NCBI RefSeq assembly: GCF_006539865.1
Contig: NZ_BJNV01000038.1
Span: 1-46,803, forward strand
Reading direction: 5' to 3'
Length of the DNA stretch: 46,803 nt
Source: Zoogloea ramigera
GTDB taxonomy: Bacteria; Pseudomonadota; Gammaproteobacteria; Burkholderiales; Rhodocyclaceae
Made by a program: the position numbers and the translations under genes. The notes beneath the pieces were generated by a model, which worked only from the letters and a program-made list of their open reading frames with translations, had not been told where the DNA came from and did no database searches. Position 1 is the stretch's first letter. The number at the start of each line of letters is the position of its first letter. Of the stretch, positions 1-8,683 are shown in pieces.

Positions 1-96
1 CGCCACCACCACCGACACCTTCACCTACACCATCTCCGACGCCCAGGGCGGCACCAGCACCACCACCCTCACGGTTACCGTCACCGGCACCAACGA
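1..96 (+). repeat. Near-identical copy of bases 1663-1758 inside the adhesin
   Basis: Bases 1-96 match 1663-1758 at all but two positions (42 and 43), an in-frame offset of 1662 bases. The segment encodes a VCBS repeat end (DTFTYTISD to VTGTND). A related, more diverged copy lies at about 1018-1113. Such identity at DNA level suggests recent duplication or gene conversion. Confidence 0.85.
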
Positions 97-3000
97 TGGC
101 GCCGTGATCACGGGCCCTGATTTAGGCACCGTCACCGAAGACGCCACCCTCAGCGCCAGTGGCCAGTTGCTCGCCACCGACGTGGACAGCCCCGCCCAGT
201 TCACCGCAGCCATCGCTCCGGGCGCCTACGGCAATTTCAGCATCGACGCCGCCGGCAACTGGACCTACACGCTCAACAACAGCGACCCGGCCGTCCAGGC
301 ACTCGGTACAAACGACGTGCGCATCGAGCAGTTCACCGTCAACACCAACGACGGAAGCACCCACATCGTCACCATCAACGTCAACGGTGCCAATGAAGCC
401 CCCACCGCCGTCGATGCCAGCGCCACCGGCGCCGAGGACGCGGCCTCGATCCCCGTCACTCTCGGTGGTGGCGACGTGGACGGCACGGTGGTGAGCTTCA
501 GCCTGGCCAACCTGCCCACCAACGGAGCCCTTTACCTCGATGCAGCGATAACCAAGCCGGTGCTCCCCGGCACCCTCTTGCCTGCCACGAGCGGCGCCGC
601 CAGCCTGTACTTCAAACCGAACGCCAACTGGTACGGCAACACCAGCTTCCAGTTCATCGCCACCGATGGCGAAGGGGCAAGCTCACCCCTGGCCACCGTG
701 ACGATCGAGGTCACGACAGTCAATGACAATCCCATCGCCGCCGACAACCGGGGGGCGGTGCGTGAGGACGGCACACTCAACGCCATCCCCAGCAACGGCC
801 TGATCGCCAGCGCCCTCGACCCGAGCGGCAAGGACACCGACATCGAGGGCGACCCCCTCACCGTCACCGCCCTTCGCACCGGCACCGAAGCCGGCAGCGG
901 CACCAGCGGCACGGTCGGCAGCCCCCTCTTGGGCACCTACGGCAGCCTCACCGTCTACCCGCAGGGCAGCTACACCTACGTCGCCGACCGCGCCACCGCG
1001 CTGGCCGCCGGCAAAACCGCCACCGACACCTTCACCTACACCATCTCCGACGGCAAGGGCGGCACCGACACCGCCGAGCTCGTCATCACCATCACCGGCA
1101 CCAACGACGCCCCGGTCCAGGTCGGCGCGCTGCCCGGCGTCAACGGCACCGACGCCCAGCCCGTCACCATCCCGACCGCCGCCGCCTTCGCCGACCCCGA
1201 CACCGGTGACACCCTCACCTTCAGCGCCACCGGCCTGCCCCCCGGCCTCGGCATCGACCCGGTCACCGGCCTCATCACCGGCACCCTCGCCAGCGACGCC
1301 TCGGTGCGCGGCGCCTACCCGATCACCGTCACCGTCACCGATGGCGCCGGCGCTCAGACCACCCAGACCTTCACCCTCAGCGTCGGCAACCCGGCCCCCT
1401 CGGCCAACCCCGACACCCTCACCGTCACCGAGAACGACACCCAGGGCGGCAACGTCCTCACCGGCTCCGGCATCGGCGGCGACAAGGCCGACATCGACCC
1501 CGACGCCGACGCACTCGTCGTCACCCGCGTCGGCACCGGCAGCACGCCCGACACCGACGTCACCCCCAACGGCACCGTGATCGCCGGCCTCCACGGCAAC
1601 CTCACCCTCAAGGCCGACGGCAGCTACACCTACACCGCCACCGACGACAGCCTCGCCACCGGCGCCACCACCACCGACACCTTCACCTACACCATCTCCG
1701 ACGGACAGGGCGGCACCAGCACCACCACCCTCACGGTTACCGTCACCGGCACCAACGACGCCCCGATCGTCCTCGCCACCACCGCGAACGTCTCGGAGGA
1801 AGGCCTTGCGGGCGGCGAGGCCGACACCTTCGGCACGATCGACACCACCGACGCAGCGAGCCATAGCGGGATGATCAATCTCTCCGACATCGACGGAGAC
1901 ACCCTCAGCGTCAGCCTGTCTGCGCCCGCAGACAGCATCAGCTCAGCCGGCGTGCCGATCACCTGGACCGGCAGCGGCACCCAAACCCTCATCGGCTCGG
2001 CGGGCGGCGTGGAAATCATGCGGGCCACGGTCAGCAACGATGGCCGCTACACGGTCACCCTCTCCGGCGCCATCGACCACCCGGCCACCACCGGTGAAGA
2101 CGCTCGCAGCCTGGACTTCGGCGTGAACGTCAGCGACGGCACCACCACCGTCCAGAGCACGCTCACCATCACCGTCGAAGACGATGCCCCTCAGGCTGCC
2201 CAGATCAACCAGACCATTGAGGTCGCCCCGATCGACACCAACCTGCTGCTGACCCTCGACGTCTCCAGCAGCATGCAAATCAACGACGGCATCAACGGCG
2301 CCACCCGCCTAGAGGCCGCCATCAGCGCACTCAACCAGTTGCTCGACAGCTATGACAATCTCGGTGAAGTGCGAGTCAGACTGGTCACCTTCAGTAGCAG
2401 GTCTGCCATCCAGGGTACCGAATGGACCTCGGTTGCCGAGGCCAAGAACCTGCTGAGTGCCATAGATACCGGCGGCGCCACCAATTACGACGCGGCGCTC
2501 ACGGCAGCCCAGAGCGCCTTTACGGCGCCCGGCAAGCTGGCATCCGGGCAGAACATCACCTACTTCCTGTCGGACGGCATTCCCAGCATCGACTTGTGGC
2601 ACGTCAGCCCAAGTGAGGAAGCTTCCTGGAAGAGCTTCCTCACCACCAACCAGATCACCAGCTTCGCCCTGGGAATGGGCTCCAACGCAGACCAGGGACC
2701 GCTGGACCCGATTGCCTACGACGGGATCACCAACACCGACCTCGATAGCCAGGTGATCACCGACTTCAACAAGCTGGCCAGCGCCCTGCAGACGACCATC
2801 CCGCCGACGGCCAGCGGCGAGATCCTCTCCGGCTCGCTCCACGGCACCGGCTTTGGCGGCGACGGCGGCCATGTCAGCTCGATCACCGTCGACGGGGTCA
2901 CCTACACCCCCGACACCAGCCTCGGCACCCTCACCGCAAGCGGCGGAACCAGCACCGCCACCTATGACGCCACAACGAATTCGATCCGTGTGCTAACCGC

Positions 3001-3715
3001 AACCAGCGGCATGCTGGCGCTCGACTTCGACACGGGCAGCTACACCTACACCCCGCCCCCCTCGGTCAGCACGAGCGTCATCAACGACGGATTCACCTAC
3101 GTTCTGACCGACAATGACGGCGACAGCGCCAGCTCGCGCGTGCTCTTCACGGCCAGCCGGATGAATGAGAACACCATCACCCTGAGCTCACCGCAGCAGG
3201 TCAGCGGTACCAGCGGCAATGACAGCATCACGGGCAGCAGCGGCAACGACAGCATCTCCGGTGGCGCCGGCAACGACATCATCAAGGGCGGTGACGGCGT
3301 CGACCTGATCGCCGGGGGAGCAGGCCATGACACGCTCACCGGCGGCGCAGGTGCAGACACCTTCAAGTGGAGCCTCGGCGATGCGGGCACCGCTGCGGCC
3401 CCAGCGGTCGACGCGATCACCGACTTCAACACTGCCGCAGCCAGTAGCGGTGGCGACGTCCTCGACCTGCGTGACCTTCTCCAGGGTGAGAGCCACACCG
3501 GCAACTTGGCCGGCAACCTTGGGAGCTATCTGCACTTCGAGAAGATCGGCGCCGACACGGTCGTCAATGTCAGCTCCAACGGCGGCTTCAGCGGCGGAAA
3601 CTACAGCGCCACCGACCAGAAGCTGATCCTCCAGGGGGTGGATCTCACCACCCTTGGCACCGACACGCAGATCATTCAGAACCTGCTCGTCAACGGCAAG
3701 CTCAACACCGACTGA
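2..3715 (+). CDS. Giant RTX/VCBS adhesin with vWA domain, 3' part (5' end outside window)
   Basis: The reading frame is open from base 2 without a start, so this is the C-terminal 1237 residues of a larger secreted adhesin. The order is VCBS/cadherin-like repeats (recurring DTFTYTISDG and VTGTNDAP signatures, to about 2200), a von Willebrand A domain with MIDAS DVSSS at 2258-2272, GGATNY at 2471-2488 and SDG near 2570-2578, another VCBS-like segment, RTX nonapeptides (3206-3364), and a type I secretion C-terminal region. The product should be exported by an ABC/MFP/TolC machine and displayed on the surface. The adjacent lapD, lapG and tolC-like genes suggest a LapA-type, protease-released biofilm adhesin. 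The N-terminal retention module and LapG cleavage site would lie upstream and are not visible. A clear terminator follows the stop. The adhesin class is secure; the ligand is unknown. Confidence 0.93.
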   Translation, partial: ATTTDTFTYTISDAQGGTSTTTLTVTVTGTNDGAVITGPDLGTVTEDATLSASGQLLATDVDSPAQFTAAIAPGAYGNFSIDAAGNWTYTLNNSDPAVQALGTNDVRIEQFTVNTNDGSTHIVTINVNGANEAPTAVDASATGAEDAASIPVTLGGGDVDGTVVSFSLANLPTNGALYLDAAITKPVLPGTLLPATSGAASLYFKPNANWYGNTSFQFIATDGEGASSPLATVTIEVTTVNDNPIAADNRGAVREDGTLNAIPSNGLIASALDPSGKDTDIEGDPLTVTALRTGTEAGSGTSGTVGSPLLGTYGSLTVYPQGSYTYVADRATALAAGKTATDTFTYTISDGKGGTDTAELVITITGTNDAPVQVGALPGVNGTDAQPVTIPTAAAFADPDTGDTLTFSATGLPPGLGIDPVTGLITGTLASDASVRGAYPITVTVTDGAGAQTTQTFTLSVGNPAPSANPDTLTVTENDTQGGNVLTGSGIGGDKADIDPDADALVVTRVGTGSTPDTDVTPNGTVIAGLHGNLTLKADGSYTYTATDDSLATGATTTDTFTYTISDGQGGTSTTTLTVTVTGTNDAPIVLATTANVSEEGLAGGEADTFGTIDTTDAASHSGMINLSDIDGDTLSVSLSAPADSISSAGVPITWTGSGTQTLIGSAGGVEIMRATVSNDGRYTVTLSGAIDHPATTGEDARSLDFGVNVSDGTTTVQSTLTITVEDDAPQAAQINQTIEVAPIDTNLLLTLDVSSSMQINDGINGATRLEAAISALNQLLDSYDNLGEVRVRLVTFSSRSAIQGTEWTSVAEAKNLLSAIDTGGATNYDAALTAAQSAFTAPGKLASGQNITYFLSDGIPSIDLWHVSPSEEASWKSFLTTNQITSFALGMGSNADQGPLDPIAYDGITNTDLDSQVITDFNKLASALQTTIPPTASGEILSGSLHGTGFGGDGGHVSSITVDGVTYTPDTSLGTLTASGGTSTATYDATTNSIRVLTATSGMLALDFDTGSYTYTPPPSVSTSVINDGFTYVLTDNDGDSASSRVLFTASRMNENTITLSSPQQVSGTSGNDSITGSSGNDSISGGAGNDIIKGGDGVDLIAGGAGHDTLTGGAGADTFKWSLGDAGTAAAPAVDAITDFNTAAASSGGDVLDLRDLLQGESHTGNLAGNLGSYLHFEKIGADTVVNVSSNGGFSGGNYSATDQKLILQGVDLTTLGTDTQIIQNLLVNGKLNTD
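1663..1758 (+). repeat. Second copy of the 96-base VCBS repeat segment
   Basis: Partner of the copy at 1-96, with two mismatches. Both copies are in the same reading frame of the adhesin, so recombination between them would remove or add 554 codons without a frameshift. Confidence 0.85.
3206..3364 (+). repeat. RTX calcium-binding nonapeptide repeats
   Basis: Tandem GGxGxD-type units (GTSGND, GSSGND, GGAGND, GGDGVD, GGAGHD, GGAGAD) encode a short Ca-binding beta-roll just before the secretion signal, as is typical for type I secreted proteins. Confidence 0.9.
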
Positions 3716-3739
3716 GCCAGCCCCCGGCAACCCCGGCAG

Positions 3740-3763
3740 AGGCCCCGTCACGGGGCCTTTTTT
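3740..3763 (+). terminator. Rho-independent terminator after the adhesin
   Basis: An 8-bp stem AGGCCCCG/CGGGGCCT with a TCA loop is followed by a run of six T. It lies 25 bases after the adhesin stop and separates it from the oppositely oriented lapD. Confidence 0.9.
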
Positions 3764-3805
3764 ATCTGTTTCAGCGTCTCCAAGGCGGGGCGGCTGGCGC
3801 GCTGC

Positions 3806-5737
3806 CTAAGCCGCCATGCGACGGGAAGCCTCGGGCCCGGTCATCCCGCCCACCCCCAGGCTCACCGCGGTGGCCCACTCGGCAGCGCTGTGCACCTGCT
3901 CGGCGTACACCACCACCCCAAGCCCACGGGCCACATCCACGATGGCCTTCACCAGGCGTTGGTGGCCCGCGTTGTCGTCGAGCCCGGCGACAAAACTCCC
4001 ATCCAGCTTCAGGTACGCCAGACGCAGCGCGTACAGGCGTGGCAGCGCCGCCAGCTGGCGGCCGAAATGTTCGATTCCCAGCTGCGCGCCATGCCGCGCC
4101 AGGACTTCGGCCAAGCCCTCCAGACCGGCGAGCTGGGGGTCCAGCCCGCGCTCGCTGACCTCCACCGAGATCCGCCTCGCCGCAGCCCCGGCCCCCGCCA
4201 GCAGCACATCCAGACGCTCCAGGAAGCCCGGCTCGATCAGCGACCGAGGTGCCACATTGATCGCAATCGGGTCGCCCGTCTCAGCCAGCCGGGCAATGCC
4301 CAGGCGCACGGCCTCGAGGTCGCAGGCCGACGCCAGCCCCACCCGCACCGCTGCCGGCATGAACTGCCCGGCAGTCAGCACCGCGGCCCCATCGCCCCGG
4401 GGCAGGCGGAGCATGCACTCCCGGTGCACCAGGCGGCGGCCGTCCTCGGCCAGCACCGGATAGTCGGTCAACACAAATTCGTGATCCGCCAGCGCAGCCT
4501 CCAGCAGCGCCCGCCAGGCCTCCTCGCCGGGCACGAGGGGCGCATCGGGCAGATGCTCCGCCTCGGCCACCAGGGTGCCTGCCGACTCCGCCCTCATCAA
4601 CGCAGAATCGACCCGCGCCAGCAGCGCTCCCGGCACCTCGTCCCGTCGGTAGGTCACCACCGCCGCATGCAGCCGCAAGCCGCGGCCCGTATCACCCTGC
4701 AAGTCGAGCGCCGCCACCGCACTGCACGCGCGCTCGAAGCAGGCCTGACCGTCGGCAATCCGCAGCCCCGGCAGCAGGATGCCGAACTCGGCACCGCCCA
4801 GCCTAGCCAGCGTGGCTTCCTCCACCCCGGCAACACAGCCCTGCAGGGCCTCGGCCACCGCCACCAGCCACGCGTCGGTGCGGGCCCGGCCCTGGGCTTG
4901 GTTGAGCGCCGTCAGATCGGCCACCCGCAGCACCCCGACACACCCCTCGGCCGGCGCATCGGCCTCGGACAAGGCCCGCCGCAGCTCGCCGCTGAAATAG
5001 GCGCGGTTGAGAAGGCCGGTGCCTGCGTCGCGGCTCCCTTCGTCCCGCAGTGCAGCGATGCGCCCCGCCTGCTCGGCGAACAGGCTGCGCACGCGATCCG
5101 ACATGTGGTTCAGGGCCCGCGCCATGCTCCGCAACTCCAGCACCTTCGGCTCGTCGAGCACGCGGAACTGCCCGGCGCCGATGGCCTCCGCCTGCTCGGC
5201 CATGTCTTCGAGCGGGCCTCGCACCCAGCGCAGCAAGGCCGACACCGCCAGCGCCCAGAACATGCCGATCGCCAGCATCAGGCTGCCCAACTGGAGCACC
5301 CCGCGCCACAGGGAGCGATAGGCATAGCCGCGGGCCGCCTCCACCGTCACCTTGCCGACCTGGCGCCAGCCGTCACTCACCATGGCCTGCCCGGGGCGCA
5401 CGCTCATGGGCAACAATTCAGGCAGCCAGCCCGGCACACCGTCGGCCATGTCGGGCTGCGTGCGTTCGACGAGCACCCGCCCGGCCGCATCCGTGAAACG
5501 GATCAGCCGGTAATGCCCACCGTCGAAGAGCGCCGCCACCAGCAGCTCGGAGGTCGCCACGTCCTTGCTCTGCTGGGACATGGACAGGGCCAGCGACACC
5601 GCACCGTCGCCCGACTGGGCCTGCAGCTGCTGTTCGAAATAGCTGCGCGCGGTGATCAGGCTGACCGCAAACGCGCCCGCCAGCACCACCGCCATCGCCA
5701 CCACCACACTGATCCACAATCGTCTCACCAGCGACAT
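3806..5737 (-). CDS. lapD: LapD-type c-di-GMP receptor (degenerate GGDEF-EAL membrane protein)
   Basis: Inside-out signalling receptor of 643 residues. Cytoplasmic c-di-GMP binding is relayed to a periplasmic domain that captures LapG and so protects the adhesin. There is a membrane segment at 8-30, a LapD/MoxY-type periplasmic domain (about 31-145) with a tryptophan at W124 in the position family members use to bind LapG, a second membrane segment at about 148-170, HAMP, a GGDEF-like domain with GGAEF (314-318) and an EAL-like domain (about 405-640). Both enzymatic signatures are degenerate, as known LapD proteins require only binding. The ATG at 5737 is chosen because it follows a GGAG ribosome site and begins the transmembrane segment; the frame upstream overlaps lapG. 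It lies 10 bases after lapG, so the two are an operon. Confidence 0.9.
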   Translation of the reverse strand: MSLVRRLWISVVVAMAVVLAGAFAVSLITARSYFEQQLQAQSGDGAVSLALSMSQQSKDVATSELLVAALFDGGHYRLIRFTDAAGRVLVERTQPDMADGVPGWLPELLPMSVRPGQAMVSDGWRQVGKVTVEAARGYAYRSLWRGVLQLGSLMLAIGMFWALAVSALLRWVRGPLEDMAEQAEAIGAGQFRVLDEPKVLELRSMARALNHMSDRVRSLFAEQAGRIAALRDEGSRDAGTGLLNRAYFSGELRRALSEADAPAEGCVGVLRVADLTALNQAQGRARTDAWLVAVAEALQGCVAGVEEATLARLGGAEFGILLPGLRIADGQACFERACSAVAALDLQGDTGRGLRLHAAVVTYRRDEVPGALLARVDSALMRAESAGTLVAEAEHLPDAPLVPGEEAWRALLEAALADHEFVLTDYPVLAEDGRRLVHRECMLRLPRGDGAAVLTAGQFMPAAVRVGLASACDLEAVRLGIARLAETGDPIAINVAPRSLIEPGFLERLDVLLAGAGAAARRISVEVSERGLDPQLAGLEGLAEVLARHGAQLGIEHFGRQLAALPRLYALRLAYLKLDGSFVAGLDDNAGHQRLVKAIVDVARGLGVVVYAEQVHSAAEWATAVSLGVGGMTGPEASRRMAA

Positions 5738-5747
5738 CTTGGCTCCC

Positions 5748-6452
5748 TCAAGGCACGTAGCCTTCCAATCGCATCCGAAGCAGCAGCTCACGCCAGCGCG
5801 ACACCCGGTCAACCGGGCTCGAAGCCTGCTCCGAGCTCCCCACGAAAACGCCCTGCATATTGAAGCTGAACACCGGCGCCAGATCGGGCCGTGCACTGGC
5901 GGGCTTGATGCTCGACACGAGATTATCCAGCACCAGCGGCATCCCGCCCGGCTCCGCGTAGTAGCCAAGCACCATGTGGGCCTGGCTCACCGAGCTGGCC
6001 GGCCCGCCGACGCGCGCCCGCACATAGGTCATGCGCAGCCGGCTGTCGGCAACACCCAGCTCGCGCAGGCTGAAGTACTTCGCAAAGACGAAGTCCTCGC
6101 AGTCGCCGCTCCCCCGGGCCAGGGTTTCGAGGGGCGTGGCCCAGTAATCCGGCTGCCCCCAGACCACCGGGTCGTCGGCGAAACGAATCCGCCGGTTGAA
6201 GAACTCATTGACCCGCTGCAGTTGCTCCGCCTCGGGAAGCTCGCGCCAGCCGGCCATCGCCGCCCGCCAGCCATCGACAGCCTCGGCAGCGGCGGCACCG
6301 TAGCGTTGCAGGGCCGTCTGACGCATCCGCTCGAGCTCGAACGCCGCCCCCGCAGCACCCGCCAGCACCACCCCGAGCAACAGCGACGTCACCCGGCGGC
6401 GACCGTAACGCAGCAGCGAGCCTGACAAACGCTGAAAACGGGGGCAAAGCAT
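5748..6452 (-). CDS. lapG: LapG-type periplasmic cysteine protease (transglutaminase-like)
   Basis: The family cleaves the N-terminal region of LapA-like adhesins at a di-alanine site, releasing cells from the surface when c-di-GMP falls. The protein has 234 residues with an N-terminal signal/anchor (about 20-38) and a bacterial transglutaminase-like fold with the likely triad C118 (GDCEDF), H159 (SQAHMVL) and D176 (LVLDN). The conserved PDYWATPLE stretch precedes the cysteine. It is the first gene of the lapG-lapD pair. The likely substrate is the adhesin immediately to the left, but the cleavage site is outside the window. The start is the ATG at 6452; its ribosome site is weak. Confidence 0.9.
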   Translation of the reverse strand: MLCPRFQRLSGSLLRYGRRRVTSLLLGVVLAGAAGAAFELERMRQTALQRYGAAAAEAVDGWRAAMAGWRELPEAEQLQRVNEFFNRRIRFADDPVVWGQPDYWATPLETLARGSGDCEDFVFAKYFSLRELGVADSRLRMTYVRARVGGPASSVSQAHMVLGYYAEPGGMPLVLDNLVSSIKPASARPDLAPVFSFNMQGVFVGSSEQASSPVDRVSRWRELLLRMRLEGYVP

Positions 6453-6767
6453 CTGGGCTGGAATGACGAGACCGGGGTGAACAGGCAGCAGAAAACCGGA
6501 TGACGAAAGGTTACTCGTCCGGGGGGAACGCTCAATGCTTGGCTTTACGGCGCAGCCCTGTAAAAATTGAGTATCCTGGCCTAATGACGAATATTTGTAA
6601 AAAATTGAAGCACAAACACCCCCTGCATTTATTTCTCAAGAGAAGATCCAACTCTGTCGCACTCCTGCACATGTTGGGCAATTAAAATCCCAGGCAGCTC
6701 CCTCAACCGACGCCGAGCCCCGGAACCTGAATCAGCACCCTGGCGCAGGCAGCCGACCCGAATAGTG
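6453..6767. other. Divergent intergenic region between lapG and the tolC-like gene
   Basis: About 315 bases, clearly more AT-rich than the flanks. It must hold promoters for both directions. A weak candidate for the plus strand is TTGAGT at 6567-6572 with an AT-rich block (AATATT) near 6590-6595. I see no convincing ORF, terminator or structured RNA here. Confidence 0.4.
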
Positions 6768-8594
6768 ATGAAAAAATTCAACGCATCCCCGCTTGCCATC
6801 AGCCTGACGCTGTCCATCCTTGCCCTGCCGACAGTTCAGGCCGCAACGCCCGGCACCCTGCCCGACGCGGTCGAAAAGGCGATCCTGCGCAACCCCGAAG
6901 TCATGGCCCGGCTGCACGACTACCAGGCCGCCGATGCCGAGCGGGACGTCGCCCGCGGCGGCCTCTTCCCGCGGGTTGACCTCCAGGGCTACACCGGCCG
7001 TGAGCGTCGCGACACCCCAATCAGCCCGGTCAGCACCTACAATCGCCCCGGCTACCAGCTCCAGTTGCGCCAGCTGATCTTCGACGGCTTCGCCACCCAG
7101 AGCGACATCAAGCGTCTGGGCTACGCCCGCGCCGTGCGCTATTTCGAGCTCCTCGGCACCACCGACGAGATCGCCTACGAAGCCTCCCGCGCCTACCTCG
7201 ACGTGCTCCGTTACCGCGAGCTTGCCAGGCTCGCCCAGGAAAACTGGGCCATCCACAAGGAAACCGTCGACCAGATCGAGCGCCGCGTCAAAGCCGGCGT
7301 GGGCCGTCGGGTTGACCTCGAGCAGGCTTTCGGCCGTCTCGCCCTCGCACAATCGAACTGGCTCACCGAAAGCTCCAACCTCCACGACGTCAGCCAGCGC
7401 TATCAGCGTATCGTCGGCGAGGCCCCCCTCGACAGCCTGCAGGCGCCACCGAAGTTCGCCGACAAGCTGCCGTCCGACAAGGACGTCCTGCGCCAGGCCG
7501 TGACGTCCAACCCCGGCTTCCGGGCGGCAGTGTCCAACATCCGCTCGTCCCGGGCCAACATCGACGTGCAGCGCGCCAACTACACGCCGACGGTCGAGTT
7601 CCGCGCCAACACCGGCATGGACAGAAACCTCCTCGGCGTCACCGGCGAAACCAACTCCAGCGCCATGCAGGTGCTGCTCAACTGGAACCTCTTCAAGGGG
7701 GGGGCCGACGAGGCGCGCATCCGCCAGAGCCACGAGCAGCTCTACAACGCCACCGACCTGCGCGACAAGGCCTGCCGCGACATCCGCCAGCAAACCGCCA
7801 TCGCCTGGAACGACATCAAGAAACTCAAGGAACAGCTGGGGTACCTCGAGCAGCATCAGCTGTCCACCGAGAAAGCCCGCGACGCCTACCGCCAGCAGTT
7901 CGACATCGGCCAGCGCAGCCTGCTCGACGTGCTCAACACCGAGAACGAACTGTTCGAAGCCAAACGCGCCAGCGCCCGTGCCCGCTACGACCTGACCCAG
8001 GCCGAGCTGCGCGTCCTCACCCAGACCCACAGCATCCTGCCCAGCATGCAGCTTGCGTCGGTGGCCAAGCAGGGCCCCGAGGAAGCCGGGGCCACAGAGC
8101 CCGCCGAAGACGAAACCCTGCAATGCAGCACCGAGCTCCCGGCGGCCCAGCCCCTCGACACGGTCGGCGCCATGCGTGGCCGCCCCCAGCCCACGGAGTT
8201 GCCGCTCCCCGCTCCCATGCCGCTGGCGAGCCAGGCTTCGGGCACACCGCCAGCTGCCGCCACGCCTGCCATCGAGCCCCTCGTCAAGGCCTGGGCTGCC
8301 GCGTGGTCAGCAAAGGACGTTAAGACCTATCTCAGCTTCTATTCGCCCCGCTTCAAGCCCGAACAAGGCAACCTCAGCACCTGGACCAAGCAGCGTACGC
8401 AGCGCATCGAGAAGGCGAGCAACATCACCGTCGAGGTGGACAAGCTCAGCGTGCGGAGCCTCTCCCCTAGCGCCGCCGAGGCCCAGTTCATCCAGCGCTA
8501 CGGCTCGAAGCGCACCCGCGACGTCATGAACAAGACCCTCCAGTACGAACTGGAAAACGGTCAATGGAAGATCGTTCGCGAAAGCAATCGCTGA
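6768..8594 (+). CDS. TolC-family outer-membrane channel with C-terminal NTF2-like (Cds6-like) domain
   Basis: Outer-membrane exit duct for type I secretion, 608 residues. A signal peptide covers 1 to about 26 (ends VQA). The OEP/TolC domain runs to about residue 435, with the internal duplication typical of the family (LPDAVEKAILRNP start and a second repeat near 230). A proline/alanine linker (about 440-510) leads to a roughly 95-residue NTF2-like domain starting WAAAWSAKD, resembling the C-terminal domain of Cds6-type proteins. Ordinary TolC/LapE proteins end after the OEP domain. The codon before the chosen ATG is GTG (6765), an alternative start. Its position beside the adhesin and lapGD argues that it exports the adhesin; no ABC transporter or membrane-fusion gene is visible. 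Confidence 0.9.
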   Translation: MKKFNASPLAISLTLSILALPTVQAATPGTLPDAVEKAILRNPEVMARLHDYQAADAERDVARGGLFPRVDLQGYTGRERRDTPISPVSTYNRPGYQLQLRQLIFDGFATQSDIKRLGYARAVRYFELLGTTDEIAYEASRAYLDVLRYRELARLAQENWAIHKETVDQIERRVKAGVGRRVDLEQAFGRLALAQSNWLTESSNLHDVSQRYQRIVGEAPLDSLQAPPKFADKLPSDKDVLRQAVTSNPGFRAAVSNIRSSRANIDVQRANYTPTVEFRANTGMDRNLLGVTGETNSSAMQVLLNWNLFKGGADEARIRQSHEQLYNATDLRDKACRDIRQQTAIAWNDIKKLKEQLGYLEQHQLSTEKARDAYRQQFDIGQRSLLDVLNTENELFEAKRASARARYDLTQAELRVLTQTHSILPSMQLASVAKQGPEEAGATEPAEDETLQCSTELPAAQPLDTVGAMRGRPQPTELPLPAPMPLASQASGTPPAAATPAIEPLVKAWAAAWSAKDVKTYLSFYSPRFKPEQGNLSTWTKQRTQRIEKASNITVEVDKLSVRSLSPSAAEAQFIQRYGSKRTRDVMNKTLQYELENGQWKIVRESNR

Positions 8595-8633
8595 GCTCAA
8601 CCAATCGGCCCGCACCCGCGGGCCAGTGCAAAA

Positions 8634-8666
8634 CAAAAGGGAGCCCATGGCTCCCTTTTGCTTGGT
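8634..8666. terminator. Bidirectional terminator between tolC-like and Rieske genes
   Basis: A perfect 12-bp stem (8634-8645 with 8649-8660) and a CAT loop. The stem carries an A-run on one side and a T-run on the other, so it can terminate both convergent genes. Confidence 0.85.
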
Positions 8667-8683
8667 TCGACGCGTCGCCCTCG

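Noticed and set aside
683-1864. 393-codon glycine-rich antisense frame in the adhesin
   Set aside because: Results from repeated codon pattern of the VCBS repeats on the other strand.
1-2200. CRISPR-like repetition
   Set aside because: Repeats are in-frame VCBS protein repeats of varying spacing, not short identical repeats with unique spacers.
3890-5863. 657-codon plus-strand frame opposite lapD
   Set aside because: His/Gln/Arg-rich shadow; the minus strand encodes a clear LapD.
6500-6685. 61-codon ORF in the lapG-tolC spacer
   Set aside because: Composition unlike neighbouring genes, no ribosome site, overlaps the expected promoter area.
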